From Brevundimonas halotolerans (GTDB lineage Bacteria; Pseudomonadota; Alphaproteobacteria; Caulobacterales; Caulobacteraceae): a stretch of DNA of 64,000 nt. Location: the NCBI RefSeq assembly GCF_003730275.1, contig NZ_QTTA01000016.1, positions 165,001-229,000 of the forward strand, read 5' to 3'. The position numbers were made by a program, and so were the translations under genes. The notes under the pieces were generated by a model. The model did not search any database. It was not told where the DNA came from and worked only from the letters and a program-made list of their open reading frames with translations. Shown here piece by piece: positions 25,808 to 35,339 of this stretch; the stretch's first letter is position 1; each line of letters starts with the position of its first letter.

Positions 25808-27106
25808 ATGATCACGCGCTATTCCCGCCCCGCCGCCACAGACATCTGGTCGCAAGAGACCAAATACCGGATCTGGTTCGAGATCGAGGCCCATGCCGCC
25901 ACGAAGATGGCCGAGCTGGGTACCATCCCGGCCAGCGCCGCCGAAGCCATCTGGGCCAAGGGCAAGGACGTCACCTTCGATGCCGACCGCATCGATGAGA
26001 TCGAGCGCACCACCAAGCACGACGTCATCGCCTTCCTGACCCATGTGTCAGAGATCGTGGGCGACGAGGCCCGCTTCCTGCATCAGGGCATGACCTCATC
26101 CGACGTGCTGGACACCTGTTTCTCGGTCCAGCTGACGCGCGCCTCTGACCTGCTGATCGAGGGTGTCGACCGGGTGCTGGCGGCGCTGGAAACCCGAGCC
26201 AGGGAGCACAAATTCACCCCCTGCGTCGGCCGCAGCCACGGCATCCATGCCGAGCCGGTCACTTTCGGCCTCAAGCTGGCCGGCTATCATGCCGAGTTCC
26301 AGCGCGCCCGCCGCCGTCTGGTCACGGCCCGCGAAGAGATTGCCACCTGCGCCATCTCGGGCGCCGTCGGCACCTTCGCCAATGTCGACCCGGCGGTGGA
26401 GGCCTATGTGGCGGAGAAGATGGGTCTGGCCGTCGAGCCGGTCTCGACCCAGGTGATCCCGCGCGACCGCCACGCGGCCTTCTTTGCCGCCCTTGGCGTG
26501 GTCGCCAGCTCCGTCGAGCGTCTGGCTGTGGAGATCCGCCACCTGCAGCGCACCGAGGTGCTGGAGGCCGAGGAATTCTTCGACAAGGGGCAGAAGGGCT
26601 CTTCGGCCATGCCGCACAAGCGCAACCCGATCCTGACCGAGAACCTGACCGGCCTCGCCCGGCTGGTCCGCTCAGCCGTGACCCCGGCCATGGAAAACGT
26701 CGCCCTCTGGCACGAGCGCGACATCAGCCACTCGTCGGTCGAGCGCGGCATCGGCCCGGACGCGACGATCCATCTGGACTTTGCCCTGCACCGGCTGGCA
26801 GGCGTGGTCGAGCGGCTGAACGTCTATCCCGCCAATATGGAAAAGAACCTCAACCTGCTGGGCGGCCTGGTGCACAGCCAGCGGGTCATGCTGGCCCTGA
26901 CGCAGGCGGGCGTGTCGCGCGAGGACGCCTATGCCGCGGTGCAGGAAAACGCCATGAAGGTCTGGCGCGGCGAGGGGGTCTTCCTCGACTTCCTGAAAGC
27001 CGATGACCGGGTCATCCTGCCCGAGGCCGATCTCGAAGCCCTGTTCGACATCGGCTATCACACCAAGCACGTGGACACAGTGTTCGCCCGGGTGTTCGGC
27101 GCCTGA
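25808..27106 (+). CDS. purB: Adenylosuccinate lyase
   Basis: 432 aa. It cleaves SAICAR and adenylosuccinate, releasing fumarate, in purine synthesis. The fumarase-superfamily signature SSAMPHKRNP is at residues 265-274. MTSSDVLDTCFSVQL and GRSHGIHAEPVTFGLK carry the other active-site elements (the His of SHGIHAE). Start ATG 25808. It is the first of five purine genes dispersed over the next 9 kb on the same strand. Confidence 0.97.
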   Translation: MITRYSRPAATDIWSQETKYRIWFEIEAHAATKMAELGTIPASAAEAIWAKGKDVTFDADRIDEIERTTKHDVIAFLTHVSEIVGDEARFLHQGMTSSDVLDTCFSVQLTRASDLLIEGVDRVLAALETRAREHKFTPCVGRSHGIHAEPVTFGLKLAGYHAEFQRARRRLVTAREEIATCAISGAVGTFANVDPAVEAYVAEKMGLAVEPVSTQVIPRDRHAAFFAALGVVASSVERLAVEIRHLQRTEVLEAEEFFDKGQKGSSAMPHKRNPILTENLTGLARLVRSAVTPAMENVALWHERDISHSSVERGIGPDATIHLDFALHRLAGVVERLNVYPANMEKNLNLLGGLVHSQRVMLALTQAGVSREDAYAAVQENAMKVWRGEGVFLDFLKADDRVILPEADLEALFDIGYHTKHVDTVFARVFGA

Positions 27107-27259
27107 AGTGGCTTCGGGGGCAGATGCATCCCCGATCACGAAAAAGACAGGTGCGGTCACATGTCGCGCCGGAAAACGTGATCGCGACGCATCCTTTCGG
27201 CGGCTGAGCAGTAATTCTCCCGGTACCGCAATCCGCGGTTCGCCTCAGGAGAAGCGAAA

Positions 27260-27847
27260 ATGAAGTTCACCCGCACCCGCGTCATGACTGCCGTATCGGC
27301 CGTCGCCATCCTCGGCCTGGCCGCCTGCAACAGCGAGCCGGAAGCCCCCGCCACCGACGCCATGGAACCGGCCGCGACCGACACCATGGCTCCTGCTGCT
27401 GACGGCACCGTTGTCGCCGTCGCTCAGAGCAACCCCGACTTCTCGACCCTGGTCAGCGCTGTCCAGGCGGCCGAACTGGTCGACACCCTGAACGGTGCCG
27501 GCCCCTTCACCGTCTTCGCCCCGACCAATGCCGCCTTCGAAAAGATTCCGGCCGACACCCTGAACGGCCTGCTGCAGCCGGAACAGCGTGACGCCCTGAC
27601 CGGCGTGCTGACCTATCACGTCGTTCCCGGCCAGGTGGATGCTGCGGCGCTGACCCAGCAGATCGAAGAGGGCGGCGGTTCGGCCACCCTGACGACTGTC
27701 CAGGGCGGCACCCTGACCGCCTCCATCGTGGACGGTTCGGTCACCCTGACGGACGAAGCCGGCAACACCTCGCGCGTCGTCACTGCTGACGTCGCCGCCT
27801 CGAACGGCATCATCCACGCCATCGACACCGTGGTTATGCCCAACTGA
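27260..27847 (+). CDS. Fasciclin-domain lipoprotein
   Basis: 195 aa. Lipobox LAAC gives lipid-modified Cys23, followed by a low-complexity Ala/Pro/Thr linker. A single fasciclin (FAS1) domain covers about residues 50-195: NPDFSTLVSAVQAAELVDTL, GPFTVFAPTNAAFEKIP (H1 motif), LTYHVVPG, and the C-terminal NGIIHAIDTVVMP (H2 motif). It is presumably a surface or periplasmic adhesion-type protein. CAGGAGAA lies 5 nt before the ATG. It is monocistronic with its own terminator. Confidence 0.93.
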   Translation: MKFTRTRVMTAVSAVAILGLAACNSEPEAPATDAMEPAATDTMAPAADGTVVAVAQSNPDFSTLVSAVQAAELVDTLNGAGPFTVFAPTNAAFEKIPADTLNGLLQPEQRDALTGVLTYHVVPGQVDAAALTQQIEEGGGSATLTTVQGGTLTASIVDGSVTLTDEAGNTSRVVTADVAASNGIIHAIDTVVMPN

Positions 27848-27929
27848 TCGAGCGACCCTCGTTCCCGCGCGGCCCCATCCTTCGTCGCGCGGGACCGAAC
27901 CGGGTGATCCATGAAGTCACCCAAACGAA

Positions 27930-27959
27930 AATGGCCGCGTCCTCACGGGCGCGGCCATT
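27930..27959. terminator. Bidirectional intrinsic terminator
   Basis: A 10-bp stem AATGGCCGCG / CGCGGCCATT with a 10-nt loop, flanked by T-rich sequence on the plus side (GTCTTGTCC) and TTTTCGTTTG when read on the minus strand. It separates the convergent fasciclin and ATPase-inhibitor genes. A second GC-rich stem at 27864-27893 without a T-run lies just upstream. Confidence 0.75.
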
Positions 27960-27989
27960 GTCTTGTCCAGAGACTGAACTGGCAGGCGA

Positions 27990-28313
27990 TCAGGCCTCGT
28001 TGCGGACCTGATCGCGGGCGATGGAGGACAGTTCGTCCATCTTGCTTCGGATTTCGCCTTCCGAAGCGGTCAGGCCGGCGCCCTTGAAGTCGCCGGCGAT
28101 CTTGCGGAACACGTCTTCCTCGCCCGGCTGCTCAAAGTCGGCGCGGACCACGGCGGCGGCATATTGCTCGGCGCTTTCGGCGGACAGGCCCATCTTCTCG
28201 GCCGCCCACAGACCCAGCAGCTTGTTGCGCCGGGCCATGACCTTGAACTCCTGCTCCTGATCGAGGGCGTATTTGGACTCGAACCCTTTTTCCCGATCGT
28301 CGAAGGTGGTCAT
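27990..28313 (-). CDS. F1F0-ATPase inhibitor zeta subunit (DUF1476)
   Basis: 107 aa from ATG 28313. [19 protein letters not shown] is the conserved N-terminus of the alphaproteobacterial zeta inhibitor, which inserts into F1 to block ATP hydrolysis (characterised in Paracoccus). The rest is a four-helix body: [51 protein letters not shown]. It is divergent from purC, with about 280 nt between the starts. Confidence 0.92.
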   Translation of the reverse strand: MTTFDDREKGFESKYALDQEQEFKVMARRNKLLGLWAAEKMGLSAESAEQYAAAVVRADFEQPGEEDVFRKIAGDFKGAGLTASEGEIRSKMDELSSIARDQVRNEA

Positions 28314-28594
28314 GGGCGTCAAATGCTCCTGTCGCGAGCCCCGTATTGGCGCGCAGGGCGGTCTATACCCCGCCCGTGACCGAACGCAACAAAAGTCGTT
28401 GTCGCAGGCAGGCTGATCGACGCCTGTCCAAGGTTTGTCACCCGCCCCGGCTTCCGCTAAGGAGGGCCACCATCCCTTCCCCCTCAACGGCTGGCCTTGC
28501 CCTTTGTGTTTCGCCCCGGATTGTCCCGGTCCGAACGGCAATTCCAGCCCGCGAGATCCTTCGTCCCGCCGGTGATCCGGCCTTCGGAATGCAC

Positions 28595-29353
28595 ATGAAC
28601 GCCAAGCGCAAGAAGCTCTATGAAGGCAAGGCCAAGATCCTCTACGAGGGGCCCGAGCCCGGCACCCTGATCCAGTATTTCAAGGACGACGCCACCGCCT
28701 TCAACGGCGAGAAGAAGGCCCAGCTTGAGGGAAAGGGCGTCCTCAACAACCGCATCAGCGAATTCGTCATGTCGCGCCTGAACGGCATCGGTGTGACCAA
28801 CCATTTCATCAAGCGGCTGAACCTGCGCGAGCAGCTGATCCGCGAGGTCGAGATCATCCCGCTCGAGGTCGTGTGCCGCAACGTCGTGGCCGGCTCGATG
28901 AGCCAGCGCCTCGGCATCGAGGAAGGCACCCCCCTGCCCCGCTCGATCATCGAATTCTACTACAAGAAGGATGAGCTCAACGACCCGATGGTCACCGAAG
29001 AGCACATCACTGCCTTCAACTGGGCCACCACCCAGGAGCTGGACGACATCCTGGCCATGACCGTCCGCGTGAATGACTATCTGTCGGGCATGTTCGGCGC
29101 GGTCGGCATCACCCTGATCGACTTCAAGATCGAGTTCGGCCGCATCTGGGAAAACGACTTCAGCCGCGTGATTCTCGCCGACGAGATCAGCCCCGACAGC
29201 TGCCGCCTGTGGGATTCCACCACCGGCGAAAAGCTGGACAAGGACCGCTTCCGCCGCGATCTGGGCAATGTCATCGAAAGCTATACCGAGGTGGCCCGCC
29301 GCCTCGGCATCATGAAGGATATGCCGACCGTGATTCAGGGGGGACTGCACTGA
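28595..29353 (+). CDS. purC: Phosphoribosylaminoimidazole-succinocarboxamide synthase
   Basis: 252 aa. It condenses CAIR with aspartate, using ATP, in purine synthesis. Family blocks are present: [47 protein letters not shown] and [17 protein letters not shown] 28595 is preferred over ATG 28589 because TCGGA lies 6 nt before it. The stop codon shares one base with the purS start. The leader upstream is about 280 nt and shows no purine riboswitch core that I can see. Confidence 0.96.
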   Translation: MNAKRKKLYEGKAKILYEGPEPGTLIQYFKDDATAFNGEKKAQLEGKGVLNNRISEFVMSRLNGIGVTNHFIKRLNLREQLIREVEIIPLEVVCRNVVAGSMSQRLGIEEGTPLPRSIIEFYYKKDELNDPMVTEEHITAFNWATTQELDDILAMTVRVNDYLSGMFGAVGITLIDFKIEFGRIWENDFSRVILADEISPDSCRLWDSTTGEKLDKDRFRRDLGNVIESYTEVARRLGIMKDMPTVIQGGLH

Positions 29354-29586
29354 TGGCGAAAGTAAAGGTTCACATCTTCCTGAAACCCGGCGTGCTGGAC
29401 GTGCAGGGCAAGGCCGTCGAGGGCGCCTTGAACGGTCTCGGCTGGACCGGCGTCAGCGAGGCCCGCGTCGGCAAGCTGATCCAGTTCGACTACGCCGGCG
29501 ACGACGTGGAGGCCGAGGTCAAAAAGATGTGCGACACCCTGCTCGCCAACACCGTGATCGAAAGCTACCGCATCGAGGTGGAGTAG
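29353..29586 (+). CDS. purS: Phosphoribosylformylglycinamidine synthase subunit PurS
   Basis: 77 aa, the normal size. PurS bridges PurL and PurQ in the three-part FGAM synthetase. The conserved start KVKVHIFLKPGVLDVQGKAV is followed by VGKLIQFDY and the C-terminal NTVIESYRIEVE. The start overlaps the purC stop by one base, so they are coupled. purQ is about 1 kb further on, separated by two unrelated genes. Confidence 0.95.
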   Translation: MAKVKVHIFLKPGVLDVQGKAVEGALNGLGWTGVSEARVGKLIQFDYAGDDVEAEVKKMCDTLLANTVIESYRIEVE

Positions 29587-29650
29587 GCGTTCGGGAACCC
29601 CGCTGCCTTCCCTCCCCTTTTCAATGGGACCCGTAGCGACAGGAGCCTCC

Positions 29651-30115
29651 ATGACCTTCACCCTCACCTCCACCGACATCACCGATGGCGGCGTCCTGCC
29701 CGACGCCCAGGTCCAGGCGAAGGGAAATACCTCGCCGCATCTGAAATGGTCCGGCGCGCCCGAGGGCACCAAGTCGTTCGCCATCACCTGCTATGACCCG
29801 GATGCCCCGACCGGCTCGGGCTTCTGGCACTGGACGGTCGCCAACATCCCCGCCGACGTCACTGAGATCCCGACGGGCGGTCCCGTGCCCTCCGGCGCGG
29901 TCGAGGGCCGCACCGATTTCGGCGAGCCAGGCTTCGGCGGTGCCGCCCCGCCCCCCGGCCATGGCCCGCACCGTTACATCTTCACCGTCTTCGCCGTCGA
30001 CACCGCCCGGCTGGACGTCACGCCCGACAACTCAGGCGCCGTATTCGGCTTCAACCTGCATTTCCACACCCTGGCCAAGGCGTCGATCACCGCGACCTAC
30101 GAAAACGCGGGCTAA
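29651..30115 (+). CDS. YbhB/YbcL (PEBP-like) family protein
   Basis: 154 aa. Phosphatidylethanolamine-binding-protein fold: SPHLKWSGAPEGTKSFAI, CYDPDAPTGSGFWHWTVANIP (DPDAP and W-H ligand-site residues) and GPHRYIFTVFAVD are the family's conserved blocks. There is no signal peptide. The function of bacterial members is unclear. AGGAG lies 6 nt before the ATG. It is inserted between purS and purQ and is convergent with the next gene. Confidence 0.92.
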   Translation: MTFTLTSTDITDGGVLPDAQVQAKGNTSPHLKWSGAPEGTKSFAITCYDPDAPTGSGFWHWTVANIPADVTEIPTGGPVPSGAVEGRTDFGEPGFGGAAPPPGHGPHRYIFTVFAVDTARLDVTPDNSGAVFGFNLHFHTLAKASITATYENAG

Positions 30116-30122
30116 ACAGGCG

Positions 30123-30491
30123 TCAGCGGCAGGGGTAGCGTTCGACCATCCAGCTGCGCACAGCCTGGTTGAGGGTCTGGCTCTGCCGCGCTGCCGGAAC
30201 CGCCTGCATGCGCGCCACGATTTCGTCCGGCGACAGGCGAATCCGTTCGGGCATGCAATAGGGCGGCGTGCGACCGGCCCGCCGGGCGGCGGCCTCCTCG
30301 GCCCGCGCCGCTTCGAAAGCGCCCTGCACGGCGTTGGCGGCGCGCCGGACGGACGGCCGCAGCAAGGCCGACGGATCCCGGGGCGCATTGGCGGCGATCT
30401 GATTGAATTCGCGGACCGTCATCTGCGCCTGGGCCACCGCCCCGCCGACGAACATCAGGGTCAGAACACCGATCAGGGCAAGAAGGCGCAT
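30123..30491 (-). CDS. Secreted Rap1a/Tai-like domain protein
   Basis: 122 aa from ATG 30491. Signal peptide MRLLALIGVLTLMFVGGAV, ending AQA. The mature region ends in a compact domain YCMPERIRLSPDEIVARM ... SWMVERYPC, whose first and last cysteines and the spacing between them match the Rap1a/Tai family: immunity proteins of type VI secretion peptidoglycan amidase effectors, and related periplasmic proteins. No effector or T6SS gene is in the window, so an immunity role is not supported by context. It lies on the opposite strand between purine genes. Confidence 0.72.
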   Translation of the reverse strand: MRLLALIGVLTLMFVGGAVAQAQMTVREFNQIAANAPRDPSALLRPSVRRAANAVQGAFEAARAEEAAARRAGRTPPYCMPERIRLSPDEIVARMQAVPAARQSQTLNQAVRSWMVERYPCR

Positions 30492-30634
30492 GGGAGGCTC
30501 GGAGGGAGTGAAAGGGGCAGACCGGGATAGAAGCAGGCTTCCGGCGCGTCCGCCACGGCTTTTCTGCATCGGCCTGTCGCCCGCCCCGGCTCGGCTCCTG
30601 ACAACACCCGCGAACCCTGCTACACGCCCGCGCC

Positions 30635-31297
30635 ATGAGCGCAGCCGTCATCGTCTTTCCCGGGTCCAACTGTGATCGCGACTGCAAGGTCGCCGTCGAG
30701 CGATCAACCGGCGCGCGCGTCGACATGGTCTGGCATCAGGACACCACCCTGCCCGAGGGGCTCGACCTGATCGTCCTGCCGGGCGGGTTCTCCTACGGCG
30801 ACTATCTGCGCTGCGGCGCCATGGCGGCCCAGTCGCCGATCATGCAGGCGGTCAAGAAGGCCGCCGACGACGGCGTGGCCGTGGTCGGCATCTGCAATGG
30901 CTTCCAGATCCTCTGCGAGGCCGGCATGCTGCCCGGCGCCCTGCTCAGGAACGCCGGCCTGAAATACGTCTGCAAGCTCGTCTCGCTCGAGGTCGCCAAC
31001 CCCAACACCCGCTTCACCGCCGGCTATCAGGACCAGACTGAGGTCATCATGACCCAAGGCAATGGCGACGGAAACTTCTTCGCCGATGCCGAGACGCTCG
31101 CGCGTCTCGAGGGCGAGGGTCAGGTCGTCTTCCGCTATGTCGACAACCCCAATGGCTCGGTCAATTCGATCGCGGGCATCCAGAACGCGCGCGGCAATGT
31201 GCTGGGCATGATGCCCCACCCCGACCGTGCCTTCGAGGCCGAGCTCGGCTCCGCCGACGGCGCCACCCTGTTCCGCAGCGTTCTGGACGCGGCATAG
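30635..31297 (+). CDS. purQ: Phosphoribosylformylglycinamidine synthase subunit PurQ
   Basis: 220 aa. This is the glutaminase subunit of FGAM synthetase (class I amidotransferase). The nucleophile is Cys87 in GICNGFQ, preceded by the [10 protein letters not shown] oxyanion-region motif, and the catalytic His-Asp pair is in [10 protein letters not shown] near the C-terminus. It works with PurS and PurL encoded nearby. Confidence 0.97.
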   Translation: MSAAVIVFPGSNCDRDCKVAVERSTGARVDMVWHQDTTLPEGLDLIVLPGGFSYGDYLRCGAMAAQSPIMQAVKKAADDGVAVVGICNGFQILCEAGMLPGALLRNAGLKYVCKLVSLEVANPNTRFTAGYQDQTEVIMTQGNGDGNFFADAETLARLEGEGQVVFRYVDNPNGSVNSIAGIQNARGNVLGMMPHPDRAFEAELGSADGATLFRSVLDAA

Positions 31298-31341
31298 CGC
31301 CCCCCTATTGAACCTTTGCCGTTCCGGTGCGTAATGCCGTC

Positions 31342-32151
31342 ATGCAAACGCCCGACGCTCTCTCGACCGCCCTCATCCGCCGGCTGATCCTGCTGTCGGC
31401 GGTGATCTTCGCCATTGCCATCGGCTATTCCCAGACCGCCATCGGCTGGGGCCAGAGCCCGGCGGAGTTCTCGGCTGACAGCGACGAGACGCTCAAGATC
31501 GCCAGCTATGCCTTTGCCATCTGGGGCCTGATCTATCTCGGCCTGTTCGCCCATGCGGTCTTTCAGCTCCTGCCTCAGGGGCGAAACCGCCCCCTGACCG
31601 AAGCCCTGGGCTGGCCCGCCGTCGGCGCCCTGCTGGGCATCGGCTGGTGGGTTGTCGCGGCGGCGCTGGATGCCGAGACCACCACCATCATCCTGATCTT
31701 CGCCTCCCTACTGGTGATCCTGATCCCCCTGCTGCTCAAGGCGCGCCAGATCCGCGCCATGGGTCGAAAGGATCCGGAGCTGTGGCTGACCGCCTGGCCG
31801 CTGATGATGCTGGCCGGCTGGCTGACCGTCGCCGCCCCGGTCAATCTGCTCACCGTCGTGACCGGCAATCAGGCCCTTCCCGACGTCCTGCCGCCGACGC
31901 TGTGGGCCATTATCGCCGTCGTCGTCGTCAGCGTGACTGCCCTCGCGGTCACCGCCCGCCTGCGCCAGATCGCCTATGCCCTGCCCATAGCCTGGGGCCT
32001 GCTGGCGGTGTTCGTGGCCGAGCAGCCGCGCAATGACTTGCTGGCCTATGTCGCCCTGACCGCGGCCGTCGCCGTGCTGGTCGCTGCCGTCATCCTCAGC
32101 TTCCGCCTCCAGCCTGCCAGAAATACGCCGCCGGCCGATCCCCAAGGCTGA
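31342..32151 (+). CDS. Multi-pass membrane protein, possibly TspO-related
   Basis: 269 aa from ATG 31342 (an in-frame GTG at 31327 is possible). Seven or eight hydrophobic helices. The segment YAFAIWGLIYLGLFAHAVFQ near residue 60 resembles the core of longer TspO/MBR-like proteins, but the tryptophan-rich ligand motif of classical TspO is incomplete. Inner membrane; function unknown. It lies between purQ and purL on the same strand. Confidence 0.75.
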   Translation: MQTPDALSTALIRRLILLSAVIFAIAIGYSQTAIGWGQSPAEFSADSDETLKIASYAFAIWGLIYLGLFAHAVFQLLPQGRNRPLTEALGWPAVGALLGIGWWVVAAALDAETTTIILIFASLLVILIPLLLKARQIRAMGRKDPELWLTAWPLMMLAGWLTVAAPVNLLTVVTGNQALPDVLPPTLWAIIAVVVVSVTALAVTARLRQIAYALPIAWGLLAVFVAEQPRNDLLAYVALTAAVAVLVAAVILSFRLQPARNTPPADPQG

Positions 32152-32184
32152 CTCCGGCCAAGAACCTCGCTAGAAGCGCCAGCC

Positions 32185-34380
32185 ATGAGCGCATCGAAAT
32201 CCATGGCCGAACTGGCCGCCGAATACGGCCTGTCCCCCGCCGAGTATCAGGTGGTCCTCGACCGTCTGGGGCGCGAGCCCAATGACGTCGAACTGGGCGT
32301 CTTCTCGGTCATGTGGTCCGAGCACTGCTCCTACAAATCCTCGAAGGTCCACCTCGGCAAATTCCCGACCAAGGGCCCCCGCGTCATCTGCGGTCCGGGC
32401 GAGAACGCCGGCGTCATCGACATCGATGACGGCGATGCCTGCATCTTCAAGATGGAAAGCCATAACCACCCCTCCTACATCGAACCCTATCAAGGCGCGG
32501 CGACGGGCGTGGGCGGCATCATGCGCGACGTCTTCACCATGGGCGCGCGGCCCGTGGCCCTGCTCAACGCCCTGCGCTTCGGCGATCCCGAGCATGAAAA
32601 GACCCGGCGTCTGGTGACCGGCGTCGTCTCCGGCATCGGCGGCTATGGCAATTGCGTGGGCGTGCCGACCGTGGCAGGCGAGACCAATTTCCACCGGGGC
32701 TACAACGGCAACATCCTCGTCAACGCCATGTGCGTGGGCCTGGCCAGGGCCGACAGCATCTTCTACTCCGCTGCCCCCGGGCCCGGCCTGTCGGTCGTCT
32801 ATTTCGGGTCCAAGACCGGCCGCGACGGCATCCACGGCGCGACCATGTCCTCGGCCGAGTTCGACGATGAGTCCGAGTCGAAGCGCCCGACCGTCCAGGT
32901 CGGCGACCCCTTTGCCGAAAAGCTTCTGATCGAGGCGACCCTGGAACTGATGGCCTCCGGCGCCGTCGCCGCCATCCAGGACATGGGCGCCGCCGGCCTG
33001 ACCTCCTCCTCGGTCGAGATGGCCGGCAAGGGCGGCGTCGGCATCGAGCTCGACATGGACGCCGTGCCCCAGCGCGAGACCGGCATGACCGCCTATGAGA
33101 TGATGCTGTCCGAAAGCCAGGAGCGCATGCTGGCCGTGCTCAAGCCGGGCCGCGAGGAAGACGGCTACCGCATCTTCAAGAAGTGGGGCCTCGACGCCGC
33201 CGTCATCGGCCGCACCACCGACACCGGCCGTCTGGTCCTGAACCATCACGGCAAGGTCGTTTGCGACGTGCCACTGGCGCCCCTGTTCGACGACGCCCCC
33301 CTTTATGACCGGCCCTGGGTCCAGCCCGAGCTGCATCCCCGGATCGATCCCAAGGACGTGCCCGCCCCCGACAGCTGGCCCGACGCCGTGCTGAACGTGG
33401 TCTGCTGCCCCGACATGGCCTCCAAGCGCTGGCTGTGGGAGCAGTACGACCGCCACGTCATGGCCGACACCCTGCACGACTCGGCCACCGGCGCCGACGC
33501 GGGCGTAGTCCGCGTCCACGGCACGGACAAGGGGCTGGCCGTGACCAGCGACTGCACCCCCCGCTATGTCCAGAACGACCCCTACGAAGGCGGCAAACAG
33601 TGCGTGGCCGAGGCCTGGCGCAACCTGACCGCCGTGGGCAGCCGCCCGATCGCCATCACCGACAACCTCAACTTCGGCAATCCGCAGCGGCCCGAGATCA
33701 TGGGCCAGATCGTCCGTGCCATCGACGGCATGGCCGAGGCCTGCCGCGTGCTCGACTTCCCGGTCGTGAGCGGCAATGTCAGCCTCTATAACGAGACCAA
33801 TGGCGTCGCCATTCCGCCGACCCCGACCGTCGGCGCGGTCGGCCTGCTGCCCAACTATGACGTCACCGTCGGCTTTGGCGGCATGGCCGAGGGCGAGACC
33901 CTGGTCCTGATCGGCGAGACCCGCGGCGAGCTGGGCGCCTCCCTCTATCTCCGCGAAGTGCTGGGCCGCGAGGACGGCGCCCCCCCGCCCGTCGATCTGG
34001 CGCTGGAGCGCAAAACTGGCGACTTCGTGCGGGAGCGCATCGAGGCCGGCGCCCTGACCTGCGTCCACGACCTCTCCGACGGCGGCCTGATCGGCGCGGC
34101 GGCCGACATCGCGCTCGCCTCCGACTGCGGTATCGAGCTGGACGCCACCTCGGCCGAGCACGCCCACATCCTGCTGTTTGCCGAGGATCAGGCCCGCTAT
34201 CTGGTCGCCGTCGCCGATCCCTCGACCCTGATTGCCGAAGCCCAGGCCGCCGGCCTGCACGCCTCGGTCGTCGGCCGCGCCAGGGGCCGCGACTTCATGT
34301 CCGGCGACCTGTTCCGCATTCCGCTCGACCACCTGCGCGAAATGCACGAAGGCTGGATGCCCAACTTGATTCAAGGATAG
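32185..34380 (+). CDS. purL: Phosphoribosylformylglycinamidine synthase subunit PurL
   Basis: 731 aa, the small (PurL without fused amidotransferase) type that needs PurS and PurQ. Recognisable blocks: [26 protein letters not shown]-type motif ([11 protein letters not shown]), [38 protein letters not shown] and [13 protein letters not shown]. It is the ATP-dependent FGAM synthetase core. The 3' end is 4 nt from the next gene, a lipoprotein. Confidence 0.97.
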   Translation: MSASKSMAELAAEYGLSPAEYQVVLDRLGREPNDVELGVFSVMWSEHCSYKSSKVHLGKFPTKGPRVICGPGENAGVIDIDDGDACIFKMESHNHPSYIEPYQGAATGVGGIMRDVFTMGARPVALLNALRFGDPEHEKTRRLVTGVVSGIGGYGNCVGVPTVAGETNFHRGYNGNILVNAMCVGLARADSIFYSAAPGPGLSVVYFGSKTGRDGIHGATMSSAEFDDESESKRPTVQVGDPFAEKLLIEATLELMASGAVAAIQDMGAAGLTSSSVEMAGKGGVGIELDMDAVPQRETGMTAYEMMLSESQERMLAVLKPGREEDGYRIFKKWGLDAAVIGRTTDTGRLVLNHHGKVVCDVPLAPLFDDAPLYDRPWVQPELHPRIDPKDVPAPDSWPDAVLNVVCCPDMASKRWLWEQYDRHVMADTLHDSATGADAGVVRVHGTDKGLAVTSDCTPRYVQNDPYEGGKQCVAEAWRNLTAVGSRPIAITDNLNFGNPQRPEIMGQIVRAIDGMAEACRVLDFPVVSGNVSLYNETNGVAIPPTPTVGAVGLLPNYDVTVGFGGMAEGETLVLIGETRGELGASLYLREVLGREDGAPPPVDLALERKTGDFVRERIEAGALTCVHDLSDGGLIGAAADIALASDCGIELDATSAEHAHILLFAEDQARYLVAVADPSTLIAEAQAAGLHASVVGRARGRDFMSGDLFRIPLDHLREMHEGWMPNLIQG

Positions 34381-34384
34381 TCCG

Positions 34385-34738
34385 ATGCGTCTGGCCCTGA
34401 TCGCCCTCCCCGCCCTCGCCCTGGCCCTCTCCGCCTGCGACGGCGGCGGCGATCCGGTCCAGCAGGCCCTGCGCGACGCCTCGGCCGAACGGCACGCGGC
34501 GGCGCTCAAGACCACCGAGGAACAGCAGCGCCAGACCCCGGCCCCGGCCCCCGTCGCGCCCTCTGCCGACCTGGCCCTCGCCTCGGCCCTGATCGCCGAC
34601 CACGAAGCGGCCATCGCCACGGCCCGCAGTGTCCTCGATCAGTCGCAGGATCCGGACCTTCGCCGCCTCGCCCAGACCACCCTCGACACCCACACCACGG
34701 AACTCGCCGAGCTGCGCGCCTGGCAGGCGGGGCGGTAG
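34385..34738 (+). CDS. Small lipoprotein with a DUF305-like C-terminus
   Basis: 117 aa. Lipobox LSAC gives Cys18. A charged, Pro-rich linker is followed by a helical segment DHEAAIATARSVLDQSQDPDLRRLAQ and TTELAELRAW, which resembles the last helices of DUF305 (ferritin-like) proteins, but the domain is too short to be complete. It begins 4 nt after purL stops. Function unknown. Confidence 0.72.
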   Translation: MRLALIALPALALALSACDGGGDPVQQALRDASAERHAAALKTTEEQQRQTPAPAPVAPSADLALASALIADHEAAIATARSVLDQSQDPDLRRLAQTTLDTHTTELAELRAWQAGR

Positions 34739-34749
34739 GCAGCCCTCGT

Positions 34750-34803
34750 GCCCTTCTCCCCTTGTGGGAGAAGGTGCCCCCTGAGAAGGGGGCGGATGAG
34801 GGG
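34750..34803. repeat. REP-like palindromic element (copy G)
   Basis: CCCTTCTCCCCTTGTGGGAGAA hairpin region (shown in part), then GGTGCCCCCTGAGAAGGGGGC and GGATGAGGGG. It has the same ending, GGATGAGGGG, as copies B and C. Confidence 0.85.
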
Positions 34804-34867
34804 TCACATTGCGGTCGGCCCCTCACAGCGCCGGGCAATGCAATCAAATCGCCAACCCTCTGAGAAA

Positions 34868-34920
34868 CCCCTCATCCGAGCCGCTCACGCGGCCCACCTT
34901 CTCCCGCAAGGGGAGAAGGG
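34868..34920. repeat. REP-like palindromic element (copy H)
   Basis: CCCCTCATCCGAGCCGCTCAC, then GCGGCCCACC and TTCTCCCGCAAGGGGAGAAG. It is inverted relative to copy G, with the CTCATCCG boundary leading. Confidence 0.85.
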
Positions 34921-35089
34921 CCGGGAATGCTGGGCTCGGGCGTTCAACTATAAGGCCCGCCCCCGAATTCCCCCGCTCTTTCAACACCCCCACCGCCTCC
35001 CGCACCGTTCTGCGCGCCCTGGTCCCGAGGTCACCCATACTGTCCGGTTGCCATAGACCGGTCGACGGAGGCGCAGCCATTCCAGACCA

Positions 35090-35152
35090 TTCAGACGGTT
35101 CAGACGGTTCAGACGGTTCAGACGGTTCAGACGGTTCAGACGGTTCAGACGG
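35090..35152. repeat. Tandem repeat, 7 exact copies of TTCAGACGG
   Basis: Seven uninterrupted copies of the 9-mer TTCAGACGG, preceded by a degenerate unit (TTCCAGACCA) and followed by TGTTTCTT. A three-unit version with the same leading and trailing sequence (TTCAGACCC, TTCAGACCA, TTCAGACGG, then TGTTTTTCC) is at 35340-35366. The comparison indicates that this array grew by slippage from a short precursor. Confidence 0.95.
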
Positions 35153-35160
35153 TGTTTCTT

Positions 35161-35200
35161 ACCCCCTCTCCGTCGGGAGAGGGGGTAGGGGGTGAGGGGT
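35161..35200. repeat. Hairpin repeat (copy I, divergent)
   Basis: ACCCCCTCTCCGTCGGGAGAG followed by GGGGTAGGGGGTGAGGGG. A strong hairpin, 9 nt downstream of the tandem array, that keeps the TGAGGGG end of the REP-like family but lacks the second stem. Confidence 0.65.
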
Positions 35201-35266
35201 TCACCGTGTCCTTCGGCGTGAGCCGTCGCACTGGTCCTGCCACGGCGTTCGCCGACGGACAGCGCC

Positions 35267-35314
35267 ACCCCTCATCCGGCGCTCACGCGCCACCTTCTCC
35301 CATCGGGAGAAGGA
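35267..35314. repeat. REP-like palindromic element (copy J)
   Basis: CACCCCTCATCCGGCGCTCAC, then GCGCCACC and TTCTCCCATCGGGAGAAGG. It has the orientation of copies D and H. Confidence 0.82.
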
Positions 35315-35339
35315 AAAACACCCGACCCGCTTCCCCAGT

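Noticed and set aside
32170-34620. 816-codon minus-strand frame opposite purL
   Set aside because: Antisense shadow of a conserved purL with intact motifs.
35090-35152. CRISPR array
   Set aside because: The 9-bp units are contiguous with no spacers.
34809-35195. 128-codon frame ending in Ser-Asp-Gly repeats
   Set aside because: The repeats come from the 9-bp tandem array; the rest crosses an REP-like element, with no ribosome site.
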